From the NCBI RefSeq assembly GCF_003050835.1, contig NZ_QAOJ01000006.1, positions 1 through 64,000 of the forward strand: a stretch of 64,000 nt of DNA, read 5' to 3'. The translations under genes were made by a program, and so were the position numbers. A model generated the notes under the pieces. That model saw only the letters and a program-made list of their open reading frames with translations, searched no databases and was not told where the DNA came from. How positions within the stretch are numbered: the first letter of the stretch is position 1; every line of letters starts with the position of its first letter. Source of the DNA: Pseudomonas sp. GV071 (lineage in GTDB: Bacteria; Pseudomonadota; Gammaproteobacteria; Pseudomonadales; Pseudomonadaceae). Of the stretch, positions 32,305 through 42,426 are shown in pieces.

Positions 32305-34479
32305 TCAGCTTCTCGTTCCTTTGCAAGCAGGATATTTCGAGCACCCCCAGAACTGGTTGCCAGCATTTCTTCCTTTGCGAGCGGTCCGCCGCACCATAGA
32401 AGCACCGCAGTTGGGACAGCGATTCGACGCAGTTGATCTGGTGGAGCCTACAGAGGACGAACTTGAGGGCTGAGTTGAAGAACGGCTTGGTTGAACAGTC
32501 GTCTTTTTCGGAATATCTATAGTCACCACCGCTGGTGTCGGTATAGCGATTCCCAAAGTCGTGCAATCTCGCTGAGCCATTGCTCGTTCGGCTAGAGCCT
32601 GCATTAACGGCTGATCCAATAGCGACTTCGCTGAAGCGAATCTTGCTCCCACAGATTGTAAGGCAGCCAAGCCAGATCGAAGCCTGTTCTGGATGTCGAT
32701 CTGTTTAGTCGCAGATGCGGAACGTACCGAGTTCTCAGCGTGTAAATCGGATGCGTCTGGAGAGGAGTTATATCGGAACTTAGCCTCATGGCTCTGACGC
32801 CATGCGAGCATCTTTCCAGTCAATGCATCCCCGAATCCCGGCACGGATCGTACAGAAGAAGCAGTTATGTCCGCGGCCGTCTCTATACCGAAAGAAGCCA
32901 GGGTAGCTGTTTTGGCAGGTCCAATTCCCGGAATCGTTGCGCGCCGAATCAAAAACCGATCTAGAAACTCCGTTCGCTGGCGAGCCTCCCGCGTGGACTT
33001 CAGCTTCACGAGCGCTTGGGCAAGATCTCCCTCCACCTGCCGATACCGCGCAACAAGCTCCTCCATATCCGCACGCAGGACATACATTTCTTTAAGGCCA
33101 ACGCGTTGGAGGTACGCCTGAGACGCCGCGCGTACCCTGCTGTCCGCATCTTTATAAGCCTTAACGAACGGTGATGTGTCCAACTTGGACGTGGAAAAAA
33201 ACCTGGTGAATCCATAGACGCCAAGGCCCACCCACAGAAGTGCTGCGACAGGGAATAATCCAAAGCCGATAACCGCGCCGACTAATGCAAGGGCACCGAG
33301 GGCAGCTTGGCCGGAGCCGCTGTTCTGCGCTTCCGTAACCGCCGCGCTGGGCGGGCCAACATTTCCGCTCCACGTTGGAAGGACCTCCTCTGGCAGAGGG
33401 AGCCTCACTTCCTGAATAACTGCCCAAATGCGGTCCAAGTCGAAAGGCCCCACAGCAGGGATGGATCCCGAACCGAGCCCAAGCGGGAACATTTCGACGC
33501 CAGACTGGCTAGCAAGGCGACACCAAAGACAACTTCCCGCTGCGCCAGGGAAATAATGACTTTCCGCGGTCGAACATTTACGCAAGCTGGCTTCCAATCC
33601 CTGTAGCAAGCCCACCCACGCTGCCGGATCTGGGCGAGAAACCGCATTCAAACCAAACGCTGTTTCAAACGCATTCGCTATCGAAGGGGGGAGGTCTTCC
33701 AGCAAAACGGAACCAGGGGGAGGCGTAGTGCGCGTTTCGTCTCGTCGTTTAACAGAAAAGGCAAATCGATTCTGCGCGATGGATTGGCCCAAGCTCAGGT
33801 CTGGGCCATTAAAGCGGCCAGCGTAGGGGTGCTTACCCATTACCAGAAGCTGAAATATAGCGACAGCTAGCCCGAAGTTATCGTGTGCCTGAGTGCGTTT
33901 TACGGTGCTAAGGCTGATGCCATGAAGCTCAGGAGGAGTGAAATCCTCGGTACCAACAACGCAAGGATAAAGGTGCCCTTTCAAGCTGAATTGGAAACTG
34001 TCTGCGTCGATTAGCGCAACGGTGGCGTCCTGCCCAACTAAAACACCCGAATGGTTGAGATCACCAATAATGCATCCTGCTTGGTGTACGGTTGCGACGG
34101 CACGAGCGACGTTTTGCGCGACGCGAACAAGAAATCGATAGTCCGCTTTGGGGAAATGGATCTTGCGCGACTTAGGACTGTAAAGCTCGTGGAGAGGCCG
34201 GTATCCCGCGACCAAACGCATGGAGAACCCAGCGAAAACTCCTGACGGATCGGTAACCACATCAAACGGAAATGCTACGAGACCGGTCGATTCCGCGAGC
34301 CGCCCCTCGACCATAGCTCGGACTTTGCTCTCGCGGGACGTCCTAAGCTCAGCTTTGTATATCTTGACCGCCCTGTCGGGCCGCCCAGCGAGAGCGTACA
34401 CATCCCCCTCGCCGCCCTTGCCTAGCTTTTTGTCGAGGAGCTCACTTTTGCCAGATACTCGGACCGATGAGCTATTCAT
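32305..34479 (-). CDS. Kinase of TerY-P triad, with HhH and topoisomerase-type zinc ribbon
   Basis: A 724-residue fusion. Residues about 10-300 are a protein kinase-like domain: glycine loop GKGGEGDVY (20-28), Lys39 (AVKIYK), catalytic Asp140-Asn142 (IGDLNHSGVL) and LIDAD as the DFG equivalent. A hydrophobic segment (about 398-432) could insert in membrane. A coiled region, a helix-hairpin-helix (IPGIGPAKTATLASFGIETA) and a C-terminal topoisomerase-type zinc ribbon (CPNC, GCSKYPAC) follow. HhH and zinc ribbon indicate DNA binding. Its start overlaps the phosphatase stop (ATGA). It completes the VWA-phosphatase-kinase triad known as TerY-P. Confidence 0.8.
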   Translation of the reverse strand: MNSSSVRVSGKSELLDKKLGKGGEGDVYALAGRPDRAVKIYKAELRTSRESKVRAMVEGRLAESTGLVAFPFDVVTDPSGVFAGFSMRLVAGYRPLHELYSPKSRKIHFPKADYRFLVRVAQNVARAVATVHQAGCIIGDLNHSGVLVGQDATVALIDADSFQFSLKGHLYPCVVGTEDFTPPELHGISLSTVKRTQAHDNFGLAVAIFQLLVMGKHPYAGRFNGPDLSLGQSIAQNRFAFSVKRRDETRTTPPPGSVLLEDLPPSIANAFETAFGLNAVSRPDPAAWVGLLQGLEASLRKCSTAESHYFPGAAGSCLWCRLASQSGVEMFPLGLGSGSIPAVGPFDLDRIWAVIQEVRLPLPEEVLPTWSGNVGPPSAAVTEAQNSGSGQAALGALALVGAVIGFGLFPVAALLWVGLGVYGFTRFFSTSKLDTSPFVKAYKDADSRVRAASQAYLQRVGLKEMYVLRADMEELVARYRQVEGDLAQALVKLKSTREARQRTEFLDRFLIRRATIPGIGPAKTATLASFGIETAADITASSVRSVPGFGDALTGKMLAWRQSHEAKFRYNSSPDASDLHAENSVRSASATKQIDIQNRLRSGLAALQSVGARFASAKSLLDQPLMQALAERAMAQRDCTTLGIAIPTPAVVTIDIPKKTTVQPSRSSTQPSSSSSVGSTRSTASNRCPNCGASMVRRTARKGRNAGNQFWGCSKYPACKGTRS

Positions 34480-35234
34480 TTGCAGGAAATCAGAATGAGC
34501 GTTTTATCGTCATCCGTACGCTCACAGAGGGCCGGACTATCTAAATAGCTTGCGAGCGAAGTCGACAACTCCACAAGGCGCCCCTCGCCTTTGGCCTGAT
34601 CAACCGGCTTAATCATTGGATCGAAAAAACGGGCAAAAGGCAGCTGCGTTGCTTGTTCCAGCGCTACCGATTCGATGCCATCGGAGAACAACGCAAACGC
34701 GTCATACTCGAGATCCAAATGGAACGTATGCAGCCTAACTTCCGGGTCGTCCGTGACAAAGTATGTAGTCGATGCGAACTCGCCATTCTCCGGCCAACAC
34801 AATGCTGCCCAAAGTCCGTTCTTACGAGCTACAAGCGCGCTGTCACCGACCTGAAGGGCAAGCACGCGGCTTTTGCAGATCACCAGCATTACCAGCGTCG
34901 CTGCAAACTGGCGCCGTGTAACCCCACGTCGCTCTGCTGCTTCAGAAAGCTGGTCTCGTACCAGATCAAGCCAGCAGAGAATGACCTCGTCGTCAGGCAG
35001 GCCATCATGACTATCAAACCACTCTCGGAACTTGGACATCAAGTTACGGCAAAGCAAGGACGCCCCCTGCCCCCCATAAGTCGCACTACCCGCACCGTCC
35101 GAGACGACTGCGCAGAGTATTTCCGAGGAGATCCTCGCAACGCTGTAGGCATCTTGTTTTCGCTTACCCATTCGCACGTGCGAAGTGCCAATACGTGAGG
35201 CGACCGCCCAGCGCCAGCGGGGACTAGCCTGCAA
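34476..35234 (-). CDS. PP2C-type protein phosphatase of TerY-P triad
   Basis: A 252-residue PP2C-like phosphatase. Metal-binding motifs are seen: [15 protein letters not shown] with the first Asp, [25 protein letters not shown] and a final ALFSDGIES with Asp/Glu pairs. The partner kinase is directly downstream (4-bp overlap). The start is probably TTG at 35234, eight bases after GGAGGG and overlapping the VWA stop; the open frame runs back to 35282, but that extension lies inside the VWA gene. It would reverse phosphorylation by the triad kinase. Confidence 0.78.
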   Translation of the reverse strand: MQASPRWRWAVASRIGTSHVRMGKRKQDAYSVARISSEILCAVVSDGAGSATYGGQGASLLCRNLMSKFREWFDSHDGLPDDEVILCWLDLVRDQLSEAAERRGVTRRQFAATLVMLVICKSRVLALQVGDSALVARKNGLWAALCWPENGEFASTTYFVTDDPEVRLHTFHLDLEYDAFALFSDGIESVALEQATQLPFARFFDPMIKPVDQAKGEGRLVELSTSLASYLDSPALCERTDDDKTLILISCK

Positions 35235-35901
35235 CGGCCCAGCCCTCCGGAGTAGTTGGATTAACGAGAGGCACAGCGTCACCTGGATTGGATTGAGACA
35301 CCGCGCTTAAAGAGCTAGAAAGCCAAGCGAAGAGCTCACGAAAGGCAAGGCCTCTTAGCTTTAAAGGCTGACGAACTCCGAGCTTGGAAAGAGTGGACAT
35401 ATCCGCGCCGGCAACGCCAACGGCGTAAAACATGAATTCTTTTTTTTCCTCGCCGTCATGGATACGACGACGCGCTTCCTCCCAGTTATCGGTCGGGGCA
35501 CCATCGGTGATCAGAAAGACCCATGGGCGATAATATTTGACGCCGTTTGAGCGGTAACGGTCTTTACGTTCGCGCAGGAGATCAAGAGCCCGCTCAACAG
35601 CTTCGCCCATAGGGGTCGTACCGCTGGCCTCCAACACCTCCGGATAAAAACCATCAACCGTAGTGAACTCGGTGCGCACGGCGACGGGACCAAAGGTCAC
35701 CACCGCTAACTCCACACGCTTCGCGGCCATCGCATCCGCGTTTAAATCATCCTTGAAAAACTGCAACGCCTCGTTGAGTTGTTGAATCGGCGCGCCATCC
35801 ATCGAACCGGAGGTATCCAACAAGAGGACGCAAGGGCAACGCTGCTCTGGGTTCTCAGCAAACTCGGCGTCGGCAAAAGGTTGCTGCTCGTAATCGGCCA
35901 T
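35224..35901 (-). CDS. terY: TerY-like VWA-domain protein
   Basis: A 225-residue von Willebrand A protein. The metal-ion-dependent adhesion site is complete: DTSGSM (about 29-34), Thr in GTTPMGEAV and Asp in ITDGAPTD. This matches TerY, the VWA member of the TerY-P phosphorylation triad. It is the first gene of the triad operon; the 175-bp gap up to the mcrC end should hold the promoter. VWA proteins of this type are thought to scaffold the kinase and phosphatase with a target. Confidence 0.82.
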   Translation of the reverse strand: MADYEQQPFADAEFAENPEQRCPCVLLLDTSGSMDGAPIQQLNEALQFFKDDLNADAMAAKRVELAVVTFGPVAVRTEFTTVDGFYPEVLEASGTTPMGEAVERALDLLRERKDRYRSNGVKYYRPWVFLITDGAPTDNWEEARRRIHDGEEKKEFMFYAVGVAGADMSTLSKLGVRQPLKLRGLAFRELFAWLSSSLSAVSQSNPGDAVPLVNPTTPEGWAVAG

Positions 35902-36076
35902 TTATCTTCATCCATTCCATAACGAAAACTTCCTGATGGCACGATAATAGCGCAGCTTAAAAAACTCACGAAATTTCGCAGAATGTCTGTAGGGCAAGCG
36001 TCAGCGGTGCTCCTTCCGAGCTGAAAGATGAACTTCAAAAAAACGGCGCGTCAGAAAAAAACCTTCGAATCAACGC

Positions 36077-37198
36077 TCAGTTCGCCGGGGCGCAAAGACT
36101 CATTAGCTGGTCACGAATCTCAGAAGCTGAAGCACTAAGATCAACTGTGGCGAATCGAATGGCATGTCCCTGGATGACGACTGTCTCGTCAAGCGACGCA
36201 CCGATGGCGGGATGAAGCAGTAAACCGCTTGCATGATCGGCAAGAACATCGCCGCGCCCCACCTGAGAGCGCAGATAGGCGTATATCTGGTATACGTATC
36301 CGCTGCGCAGAGTTTCCTCACGGTACCAACCGCTCGTAACAATCGAGGTGAACTTGGTATCGATGACGATCCGCTGCCCGGTTGTCGGGTGGTCGAGCAC
36401 GACGTCAGTCCGCATCGTCGGCAGAATCTTGTCGATTCCCGCCGTCTTCTGCTCTATTTGCCAGTTCATCTTGCCGCCGCGCAGCACCTTCCAGCCGAAC
36501 GGGCTCAACACAACCCCGTAGAAGCCGCCCACCGCCTGCTCAAACAAGCGGCGCACCCAAGTTACCTCTCGGTCTGGCAGGGAGAGAACATTAGTACCCG
36601 AGGCCTCCGTAGGTAGCACTAAATCGAATGCCAGCTTTGCGGCCGCCACCATGAACCGGTCGTCCGCATCGTTGCGGCTAAAGCGATCGGTACTCATCTG
36701 GGCGCGGGGCGGCGCCTCGCCCGATACCCCCATCGCCTTCATGCCAGCCGCAAGTACACGACACCGATGTGCAATATCCTTCCTGCTCACGATCCTGGAG
36801 ATAGACTCCAATGCTGCGCGCACGAAACGATTACGTGCAGTATTAATGGTGAGTTCATCGAATCGACACGCCACAAGACCTCTTTCCATCAATTGGTGGC
36901 GCTCGGTAGCCAGCACATCGATCCGGCCACGCACACGATTGATCACCGCGTCACGAGATCGATATCCAAGACTCAAGCGGCGCCGCTGTCGCTCCTCAAC
37001 CGCATGAGCAAGAATCTCCGCAACTAAATCCGGTAACTCGTCTGGGCTATCTTCCAAGCCGACCTTGCCGATGCCGCTGGTGCGAAACAGGTCAGAGGCA
37101 TAGAGCATCAGCAGCCAGAGGCTGCGCACCGGAATACGCCCGATGACCCCCTCAGGGGTCATAGGTAAGTTTTCTACCTGCTCTGCAACGGCAGTCAT
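36077..37198 (-). CDS. mcrC: McrC-like nuclease subunit
   Basis: A 373-residue McrC. The PD-(D/E)XK core is in the C-terminal half: RTDVVLDHPTTGQRIVIDTKF with Asp, then Asp-Thr-Lys. The N-terminal part (IPVRSLWLLMLYASDLF, VRGRIDVLATERHQL) is typical for McrC/LlaJI-type subunits that attach to the McrB motor. ATG at 37198 forms TAATG with the mcrB stop; an ATG at 37204 is an alternative. It is the last gene of the nine-gene leftward operon. Confidence 0.85.
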   Translation of the reverse strand: MTAVAEQVENLPMTPEGVIGRIPVRSLWLLMLYASDLFRTSGIGKVGLEDSPDELPDLVAEILAHAVEERQRRRLSLGYRSRDAVINRVRGRIDVLATERHQLMERGLVACRFDELTINTARNRFVRAALESISRIVSRKDIAHRCRVLAAGMKAMGVSGEAPPRAQMSTDRFSRNDADDRFMVAAAKLAFDLVLPTEASGTNVLSLPDREVTWVRRLFEQAVGGFYGVVLSPFGWKVLRGGKMNWQIEQKTAGIDKILPTMRTDVVLDHPTTGQRIVIDTKFTSIVTSGWYREETLRSGYVYQIYAYLRSQVGRGDVLADHASGLLLHPAIGASLDETVVIQGHAIRFATVDLSASASEIRDQLMSLCAPAN

Positions 37199-39420
37199 TA
37201 CCATCCCTGTATCAGCTGCGCAGTCGCCTTATGTGCTTCATCGGGCGCGTCGAACCAATACTCTTCCAGCAGCGGACCAATCTCCGTTTCCACTAGTTGC
37301 CGGAACCATTTTTTGGTATCCCCGGCTTCAACACGATGTACCGGTGTTACATAGCTGTGGCCGATACGGAACTGCTTGCCAAGCCGAGCATCTGACGCGA
37401 TACGCTCATTCAGGTCGGCAATACGTTGTTCGATTTCGGTTACCAGTGCTTCATCAATGCCGCACGACTTGACCACCCACTGTCGCCAAACCGAGCCCAG
37501 TCTTGGCTCCAGTCCGACGAAGGCAAAACGACGGCGCAGCGCTAAATCCACCAGTGCCAGCGAACGGTCTGCAATGTTCATCGTACCGATTACGTACAGG
37601 TTCTCAGGAATATGAACCGGTCGTCGCACGCCATCAGCGTCCGGGTAACACAACTCAAGCGCTTCGCTGGGTGTGCGTTTCCCAGCCTCCAACAGCGTCA
37701 GCAACTCGCCGAAGATCTGGGCAGGATTGCCACGGTTGATCTCCTCGATCACGACGAGGAATTTAGATGACGGCTCCTTTCGAGCAGCCTTGATGGCTTC
37801 CATGAACACCCCATCAGCAAGGGACAATTTGCCCTCACCAGTTGGGCGCCAGCCACGCACAAAATCTTCGTAGGACAGATTCGGGTGGAATTGCACTGCC
37901 CGGACTTTGCTGTCGTCCTTCTGCCCCATCAAGGCAAACGCCAGTCGCTTGGCCAGCCAAGTCTTACCGGTGCCCGGAGGCCCTTGCAGGATTAGATTTT
38001 TCTTGGTTCGTAGACGGTCGAGCAGAAGATCGATTTCGGCCCGATCAAGGAAGCAGCCCTCCTTGAGAATATCTTCCACTGAGTAAGGGACGATGGGCGC
38101 GGCCACCTGGAAGGCTTCATGAACGCCCCCCTCAGCTTGCTGCTCTTCTGTGGCGGTGCTACCGCCATCGCCAGTAGATACAGACTCGTCGACCGGATCT
38201 TTGTACATCCAGGACGCCAGCGAGAGGTCCGGGAAACTGTGGACGGGATAGTCGTCCTCACTGAAGCGCGAACGCAAGTTGTCGAGTAGCTTCAGATAAG
38301 CCTGCCCATCGCAGGGACCTTGTTGAGCAGTAATCTCGATATTCAATCCAAGCCGCTTATTGATGTAGTGACGTGACTGACTATCAAGAGTCAAGAAATC
38401 CCAGGGATGCGCCCAGTACAATCCAGTTGAAAGATTCCATGCCACGCCCCACACCTGAGTAGCAGCATCATAGGCCTGGATGAATGCGTCTCTATCTTCC
38501 GATTGATCGCTCTCCTCCAACTTACTGGCGGCAGCGAAGACATGCCACAAGGCATCAATGTCACCAGCGCCACGCTTGTCGGCATAGGAAAAAAACCAAG
38601 AGCGCTGGTTGTTCAGAACAGGAATGCCTTCGAACGAAGGCGGCACTGGCACCGTCACACCCAGAAACTTGGCAAGTTCAACCGCGATGCTCTTGCGGTT
38701 GGCATCGGTCATGGAGCGGTTAAAGGTGCCCATCGCAGTGAACGGACAAATATCCTGAAGTGGGCCACTGGTTCCATCGGGAAATTTGTCTTGAAGATAG
38801 GTCAGCCCCGGCACACGGGAAGCGATTTCGTGGATGCTCTCTATGAGTGGAGTACGATCCTCTATGTAGGACAGCAGTTTTTCTGCCACCGCCTCGTAGA
38901 AATCGGTCCAAGCGAAGCGCTGCTTTCCCGAAGAAATCGTACCGTAACGCTCTCGCCAAAAAGGCTCATTGCGAAAGCGATCCACATCCTGAGGGATACC
39001 GTCAAACGCGAATGCGATCAGCGCATCGTTCATCCAGTCACCAGGCTGAACGCGCCAGACTGTTCCCCGATGAGTGTAGAAATACCACTCGCGTACAGGC
39101 TTGGCTTGAGCCCAGTCCACTTTTACCCGCTTGCCGTCATTCAGATTTTCGGTGATCGTGCCAATCGCCTTGATGCCCATTACTGAGACGGTACGCCCCC
39201 GATTATCGAAGGGCAGACCATGCTTTCGCGTGTAGGCTGCCTTGATGGCGATCCGCTCACCCGGCTGCATAGCGCGGACCATGTCGAGCAGTTTATCGTC
39301 GTAGCCATTCTCCCAGATGCCGTTCTCTCGGAACCGCGGCATCTGGTCATCGTTGCCGCCGTAGCTCGCGCCGACGAACCAGGTAGTACTGGTAGACGGG
39401 CTGTTTTTCTTGTCGTCCAT
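37198..39420 (-). CDS. mcrB: McrB-like AAA+ GTPase with PUA/EVE-like reader
   Basis: A 740-residue motor subunit. Residues 12-105 (TTWFVGASYGGNDDQMPRF, ITENLNDGKRVKVDW) form a small beta domain resembling EVE/PUA modified-base readers. A middle helical region leads to the AAA+ domain: P-loop GPPGTGKT (480-487), Walker B VVIEEINRG (about 535-543) and GTMNIADRSL, the McrB GTP-specificity motif. It should read modified DNA and drive McrC cleavage. It starts 12 bp after the HsdR stop, so it is co-transcribed with the type I system. Confidence 0.88.
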   Translation of the reverse strand: MDDKKNSPSTSTTWFVGASYGGNDDQMPRFRENGIWENGYDDKLLDMVRAMQPGERIAIKAAYTRKHGLPFDNRGRTVSVMGIKAIGTITENLNDGKRVKVDWAQAKPVREWYFYTHRGTVWRVQPGDWMNDALIAFAFDGIPQDVDRFRNEPFWRERYGTISSGKQRFAWTDFYEAVAEKLLSYIEDRTPLIESIHEIASRVPGLTYLQDKFPDGTSGPLQDICPFTAMGTFNRSMTDANRKSIAVELAKFLGVTVPVPPSFEGIPVLNNQRSWFFSYADKRGAGDIDALWHVFAAASKLEESDQSEDRDAFIQAYDAATQVWGVAWNLSTGLYWAHPWDFLTLDSQSRHYINKRLGLNIEITAQQGPCDGQAYLKLLDNLRSRFSEDDYPVHSFPDLSLASWMYKDPVDESVSTGDGGSTATEEQQAEGGVHEAFQVAAPIVPYSVEDILKEGCFLDRAEIDLLLDRLRTKKNLILQGPPGTGKTWLAKRLAFALMGQKDDSKVRAVQFHPNLSYEDFVRGWRPTGEGKLSLADGVFMEAIKAARKEPSSKFLVVIEEINRGNPAQIFGELLTLLEAGKRTPSEALELCYPDADGVRRPVHIPENLYVIGTMNIADRSLALVDLALRRRFAFVGLEPRLGSVWRQWVVKSCGIDEALVTEIEQRIADLNERIASDARLGKQFRIGHSYVTPVHRVEAGDTKKWFRQLVETEIGPLLEEYWFDAPDEAHKATAQLIQGW

Positions 39421-39432
39421 GCCTGCTCTCTT

Positions 39433-42426
39433 TTAGTAATACTGGCGGACATAGCTGTAAGACTTTTCGAACAGCTCGTCATCCGCATGTAGCTTGTATT
39501 TGAAGAGAGCCTTTCGTAACGCTTTTTTGACCTCACGCTCGCCAGACTGCGTGCCCTGCCAGCCGGGGAAGCGCACCAAGCGCACGATCTCGTCGATATC
39601 CGCGACCACACGCTCAACCAAGATCGGCGTCTCGTCGGTCTTCACCTCGTTGAACAGCTCAGTCAACGCCGCTTTGCCCCGATCTTCATCTTCATCGGGC
39701 GGCATTTCCTTTTCGGCCTGTAGAGTCTCCTTGGCGATCTCCAGCAACTGCTTCAGAAACTCGACGCTGTTAACCTGACCAGATTCGAAGCGGTCCTTCA
39801 GCGCCTCAAGCCGTTCAGAAAGCTTCTTAAATTTCGGATTGCCCAAGTGCCCACGCAAACGGTGATTGAGCTTGATCTCAATCTCCTTAGCCTTCTTCGG
39901 ATCTGGGTTCGAAAGCACAGCTTCTAGCAGATCGGCATCCAGCACCAAGGTATCCAGGTCGTCCCGTACAGCATCGACATGTACGTTTTGGTGGATCAGC
40001 TCAATGGTCTTGGCCCCCAGCGAATGCCAGATCAACTTGCCGTGTCCACTGGAGGGCTGCACCGACTGATACACCTGCGACAGCCACTTGTAGTCTTTCT
40101 CGAAGGGGCCCAAAACCGTGTCCGGTGATAGAGCCTCCCAGATCTTGTTGAACACGCTGTACTCAGCAGCAAAGTTGTCGCGCACCGTGTTGTTGGGCAG
40201 GCACTGCTGCGCGGCGATCAGCCCTTCGTAACCTTCCACCGTACGGTCACAGCCGGTGAAGAAGGCCAGACATTTCTGCATGGCTTCAGGCAGCTTGTCC
40301 TTCAGCTCCTGGATGTTGCTCACCACCTGCTTGACGCTTTGGTCATCGAATTCCAGTGCGGCCGCCACGTCATCGAAGATGCCGAGGTAGTCGACGATCA
40401 GGCCATGGGTCTTCTGTTCGGAATAGGTGCGGTTAACCCGGCAAATGGCCTGCAGCAGTGTGTGGTCACGCAGCGGCTTATCCAGGTACATGGCCTGCAG
40501 GATGGGAGCATCGAACCCTGTAAGCAGTTTGGCCGTAACGATGATCAGCTTCAGCGGATCGGCTGGGTCGCGGAAGCGATCCAGCAGTCGCTCCTCCTCG
40601 TCGCGGCTTCGGTCGTAGGGCGCATACTCTGGGTGTCCCTTCTTGTCCGCCGCCTGCACCGACATGACGATGTCCGTGGCTTCGGGCGGAAGCAGCTTGT
40701 CCAATTCGGTCTTGAATAGCAGGCAGGACTCCCGGTCGAAGGTGACAATCTGCCCCTTAAACCCGTTGGGTTCCACCTTGGTCTGATAGTGCTGGACGAT
40801 GTCCTCGCAGACCTTGCGGATGCGCTCAGGCGTCTTGACCAGAACGGCCATCTTGGCGGCGGTCTTCGCGAGGTTGTCCTTGTCGAGATCCGACAGGCCG
40901 CCGGTCAGGTCTTTATACGCGACATCCAGCGCCGCCTTGTCGATGTGCAGGTCAATCAGCCGGGGCTCGAAGTGCAGCTTCAGTGTGGCGCCGTCTCGGA
41001 TTGATTCCTCGAAGCCGTAACGGCTCATGTAGCCCTTCTCGTCTTCGTCGGCGCCGAAGGCGTAGAAGGTGTTACGGTCGGCGCGGTTGATCGGCGTGCC
41101 GGTCAGACCGAACAGAAACGCATTCGGCAGAGCCTCACGCATCTTGCGGCCCAGATTGCCTTCTTGGGTGCGGTGGGCTTCGTCCACCAGGGCGATGATG
41201 TTGCTGCGGTCGTTCAGGCTGCCTGTGGCCTCGCCGAACTTGAAGATCGTGGTGATGATGATCTTGCGCACGTCTTGCGCCAGCAGCTGCTGCAGCTTCT
41301 CGCGGCTATCCGCCTTTTCCAGATTGGGAATGTCAGCTCCGGTGAACGTACCCGTGATCTGGCTGTCGAGATCGATCCGGTCTACCACGATCAGCACCGT
41401 GGGGTTCTTCAAGCCTGCATGCATGCGCAGCTTCTGCGCGGCAAACACCATTAGCAGTGACTTGCCCGAACCCTGGAAGTGCCAGATCAGCCCTTTCCTG
41501 GGGTAACCCGCCAGCACGCGCTCGACGATCTTGTTGGCCGCTTCAAACTGCTGGTAGCGGCAAATGATCTTGATTTGCTGCTTTTTCTTGTTGGTGGCGA
41601 ACAGGGTGAAGCTGCCGAGGATGTCCAGCACCACATGCGGGCGCAACATGCTCTCAGCGGACAGCTTGAGCGACTTCAGCGGGTGGTGCTGACCATCCTC
41701 CCCATTGCCATTCAGATGCCACGGACCCCAATCCTTGACCGGAAGGCCGATGGACCCGTAGTGGTAAGCCTTGCCTTCGGTCGCCACCGAGAACACGTTG
41801 CAGACGAAGAGCTCAGGCACGAACTTCTCGTAGTCGTCGTGCACCTGCACCGCGCCATCGACCCAGCTGATGCACTTCTTGACTGGCGTCTTGGCCTCGA
41901 TCAGCACCAGCGGCAGCCCGTTGACCAACAACACAAGATCGGCGCGGCGCTCGGTGGGGCCTGCGCGGTAGATGAACTGCTGGGTGACGATGTACTGGTT
42001 CTGCGCCAGATCATCCAGGTCGATCAGCCGCACCGGCACATGCTCGTTGTTGGGGCCGAAGGGCATCGAGCGCTCACCGCGCATCCAGGCGGACATTTCC
42101 TCGTTGGCGCGGATCAGGCCATCCGATCGCACCGACAGCAAGATGGCGCGCAGCTTGTAGAGCACCTCGTCGGCGCGGTCGGGCTGAGCGGCGATCTCCG
42201 GGTTCAGGCGAATCAACGCATCGCGCAGCCAAGATTCAACCAGCACTTCCTGAATCTGGCGCGGCACCTCAGCCTGGGCGGCGTAGCGCCAGCCGATGCC
42301 CTTGGGGCTGAGGCCGTAGCTGGCTTGAGTTTCCTGGGCGGTGTTGGCCGGGACAGTTTTGATCGGGCCGGCGAGCAGATCGCGGACGTAGGCTTCGACG
42401 GTATTTGATTCGTTGAAAGAGCTCAC
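39433..42426 (-). CDS. hsdR: Type I restriction endonuclease subunit HsdR
   Basis: A 997-residue HsdR. An N-terminal PD-(D/E)XK nuclease has Asp163, Glu177 and Lys179 (RRADLVLLVNG, VLIEAKTP). An SF2 motor follows: P-loop QGSGKSLLM, DEAHRTQEG, a TGTPI motif and a VTAKLLTGFDAP, QAICRVNRTY helicase C block. The C-terminal helical part binds HsdM. GTG at 42426 overlaps the hsdS stop (GTGA), so the start is firm although the frame is open further up. It lies in hsdMMSR order followed by mcrBC. Confidence 0.92.
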   Translation of the reverse strand: MSSFNESNTVEAYVRDLLAGPIKTVPANTAQETQASYGLSPKGIGWRYAAQAEVPRQIQEVLVESWLRDALIRLNPEIAAQPDRADEVLYKLRAILLSVRSDGLIRANEEMSAWMRGERSMPFGPNNEHVPVRLIDLDDLAQNQYIVTQQFIYRAGPTERRADLVLLVNGLPLVLIEAKTPVKKCISWVDGAVQVHDDYEKFVPELFVCNVFSVATEGKAYHYGSIGLPVKDWGPWHLNGNGEDGQHHPLKSLKLSAESMLRPHVVLDILGSFTLFATNKKKQQIKIICRYQQFEAANKIVERVLAGYPRKGLIWHFQGSGKSLLMVFAAQKLRMHAGLKNPTVLIVVDRIDLDSQITGTFTGADIPNLEKADSREKLQQLLAQDVRKIIITTIFKFGEATGSLNDRSNIIALVDEAHRTQEGNLGRKMREALPNAFLFGLTGTPINRADRNTFYAFGADEDEKGYMSRYGFEESIRDGATLKLHFEPRLIDLHIDKAALDVAYKDLTGGLSDLDKDNLAKTAAKMAVLVKTPERIRKVCEDIVQHYQTKVEPNGFKGQIVTFDRESCLLFKTELDKLLPPEATDIVMSVQAADKKGHPEYAPYDRSRDEEERLLDRFRDPADPLKLIIVTAKLLTGFDAPILQAMYLDKPLRDHTLLQAICRVNRTYSEQKTHGLIVDYLGIFDDVAAALEFDDQSVKQVVSNIQELKDKLPEAMQKCLAFFTGCDRTVEGYEGLIAAQQCLPNNTVRDNFAAEYSVFNKIWEALSPDTVLGPFEKDYKWLSQVYQSVQPSSGHGKLIWHSLGAKTIELIHQNVHVDAVRDDLDTLVLDADLLEAVLSNPDPKKAKEIEIKLNHRLRGHLGNPKFKKLSERLEALKDRFESGQVNSVEFLKQLLEIAKETLQAEKEMPPDEDEDRGKAALTELFNEVKTDETPILVERVVADIDEIVRLVRFPGWQGTQSGEREVKKALRKALFKYKLHADDELFEKSYSYVRQYY

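Noticed and set aside
41479..42408. Plus-strand open frame opposite hsdR
   Set aside because: Shadow of the conserved HsdR N-terminal half; no start site and no protein-like features.
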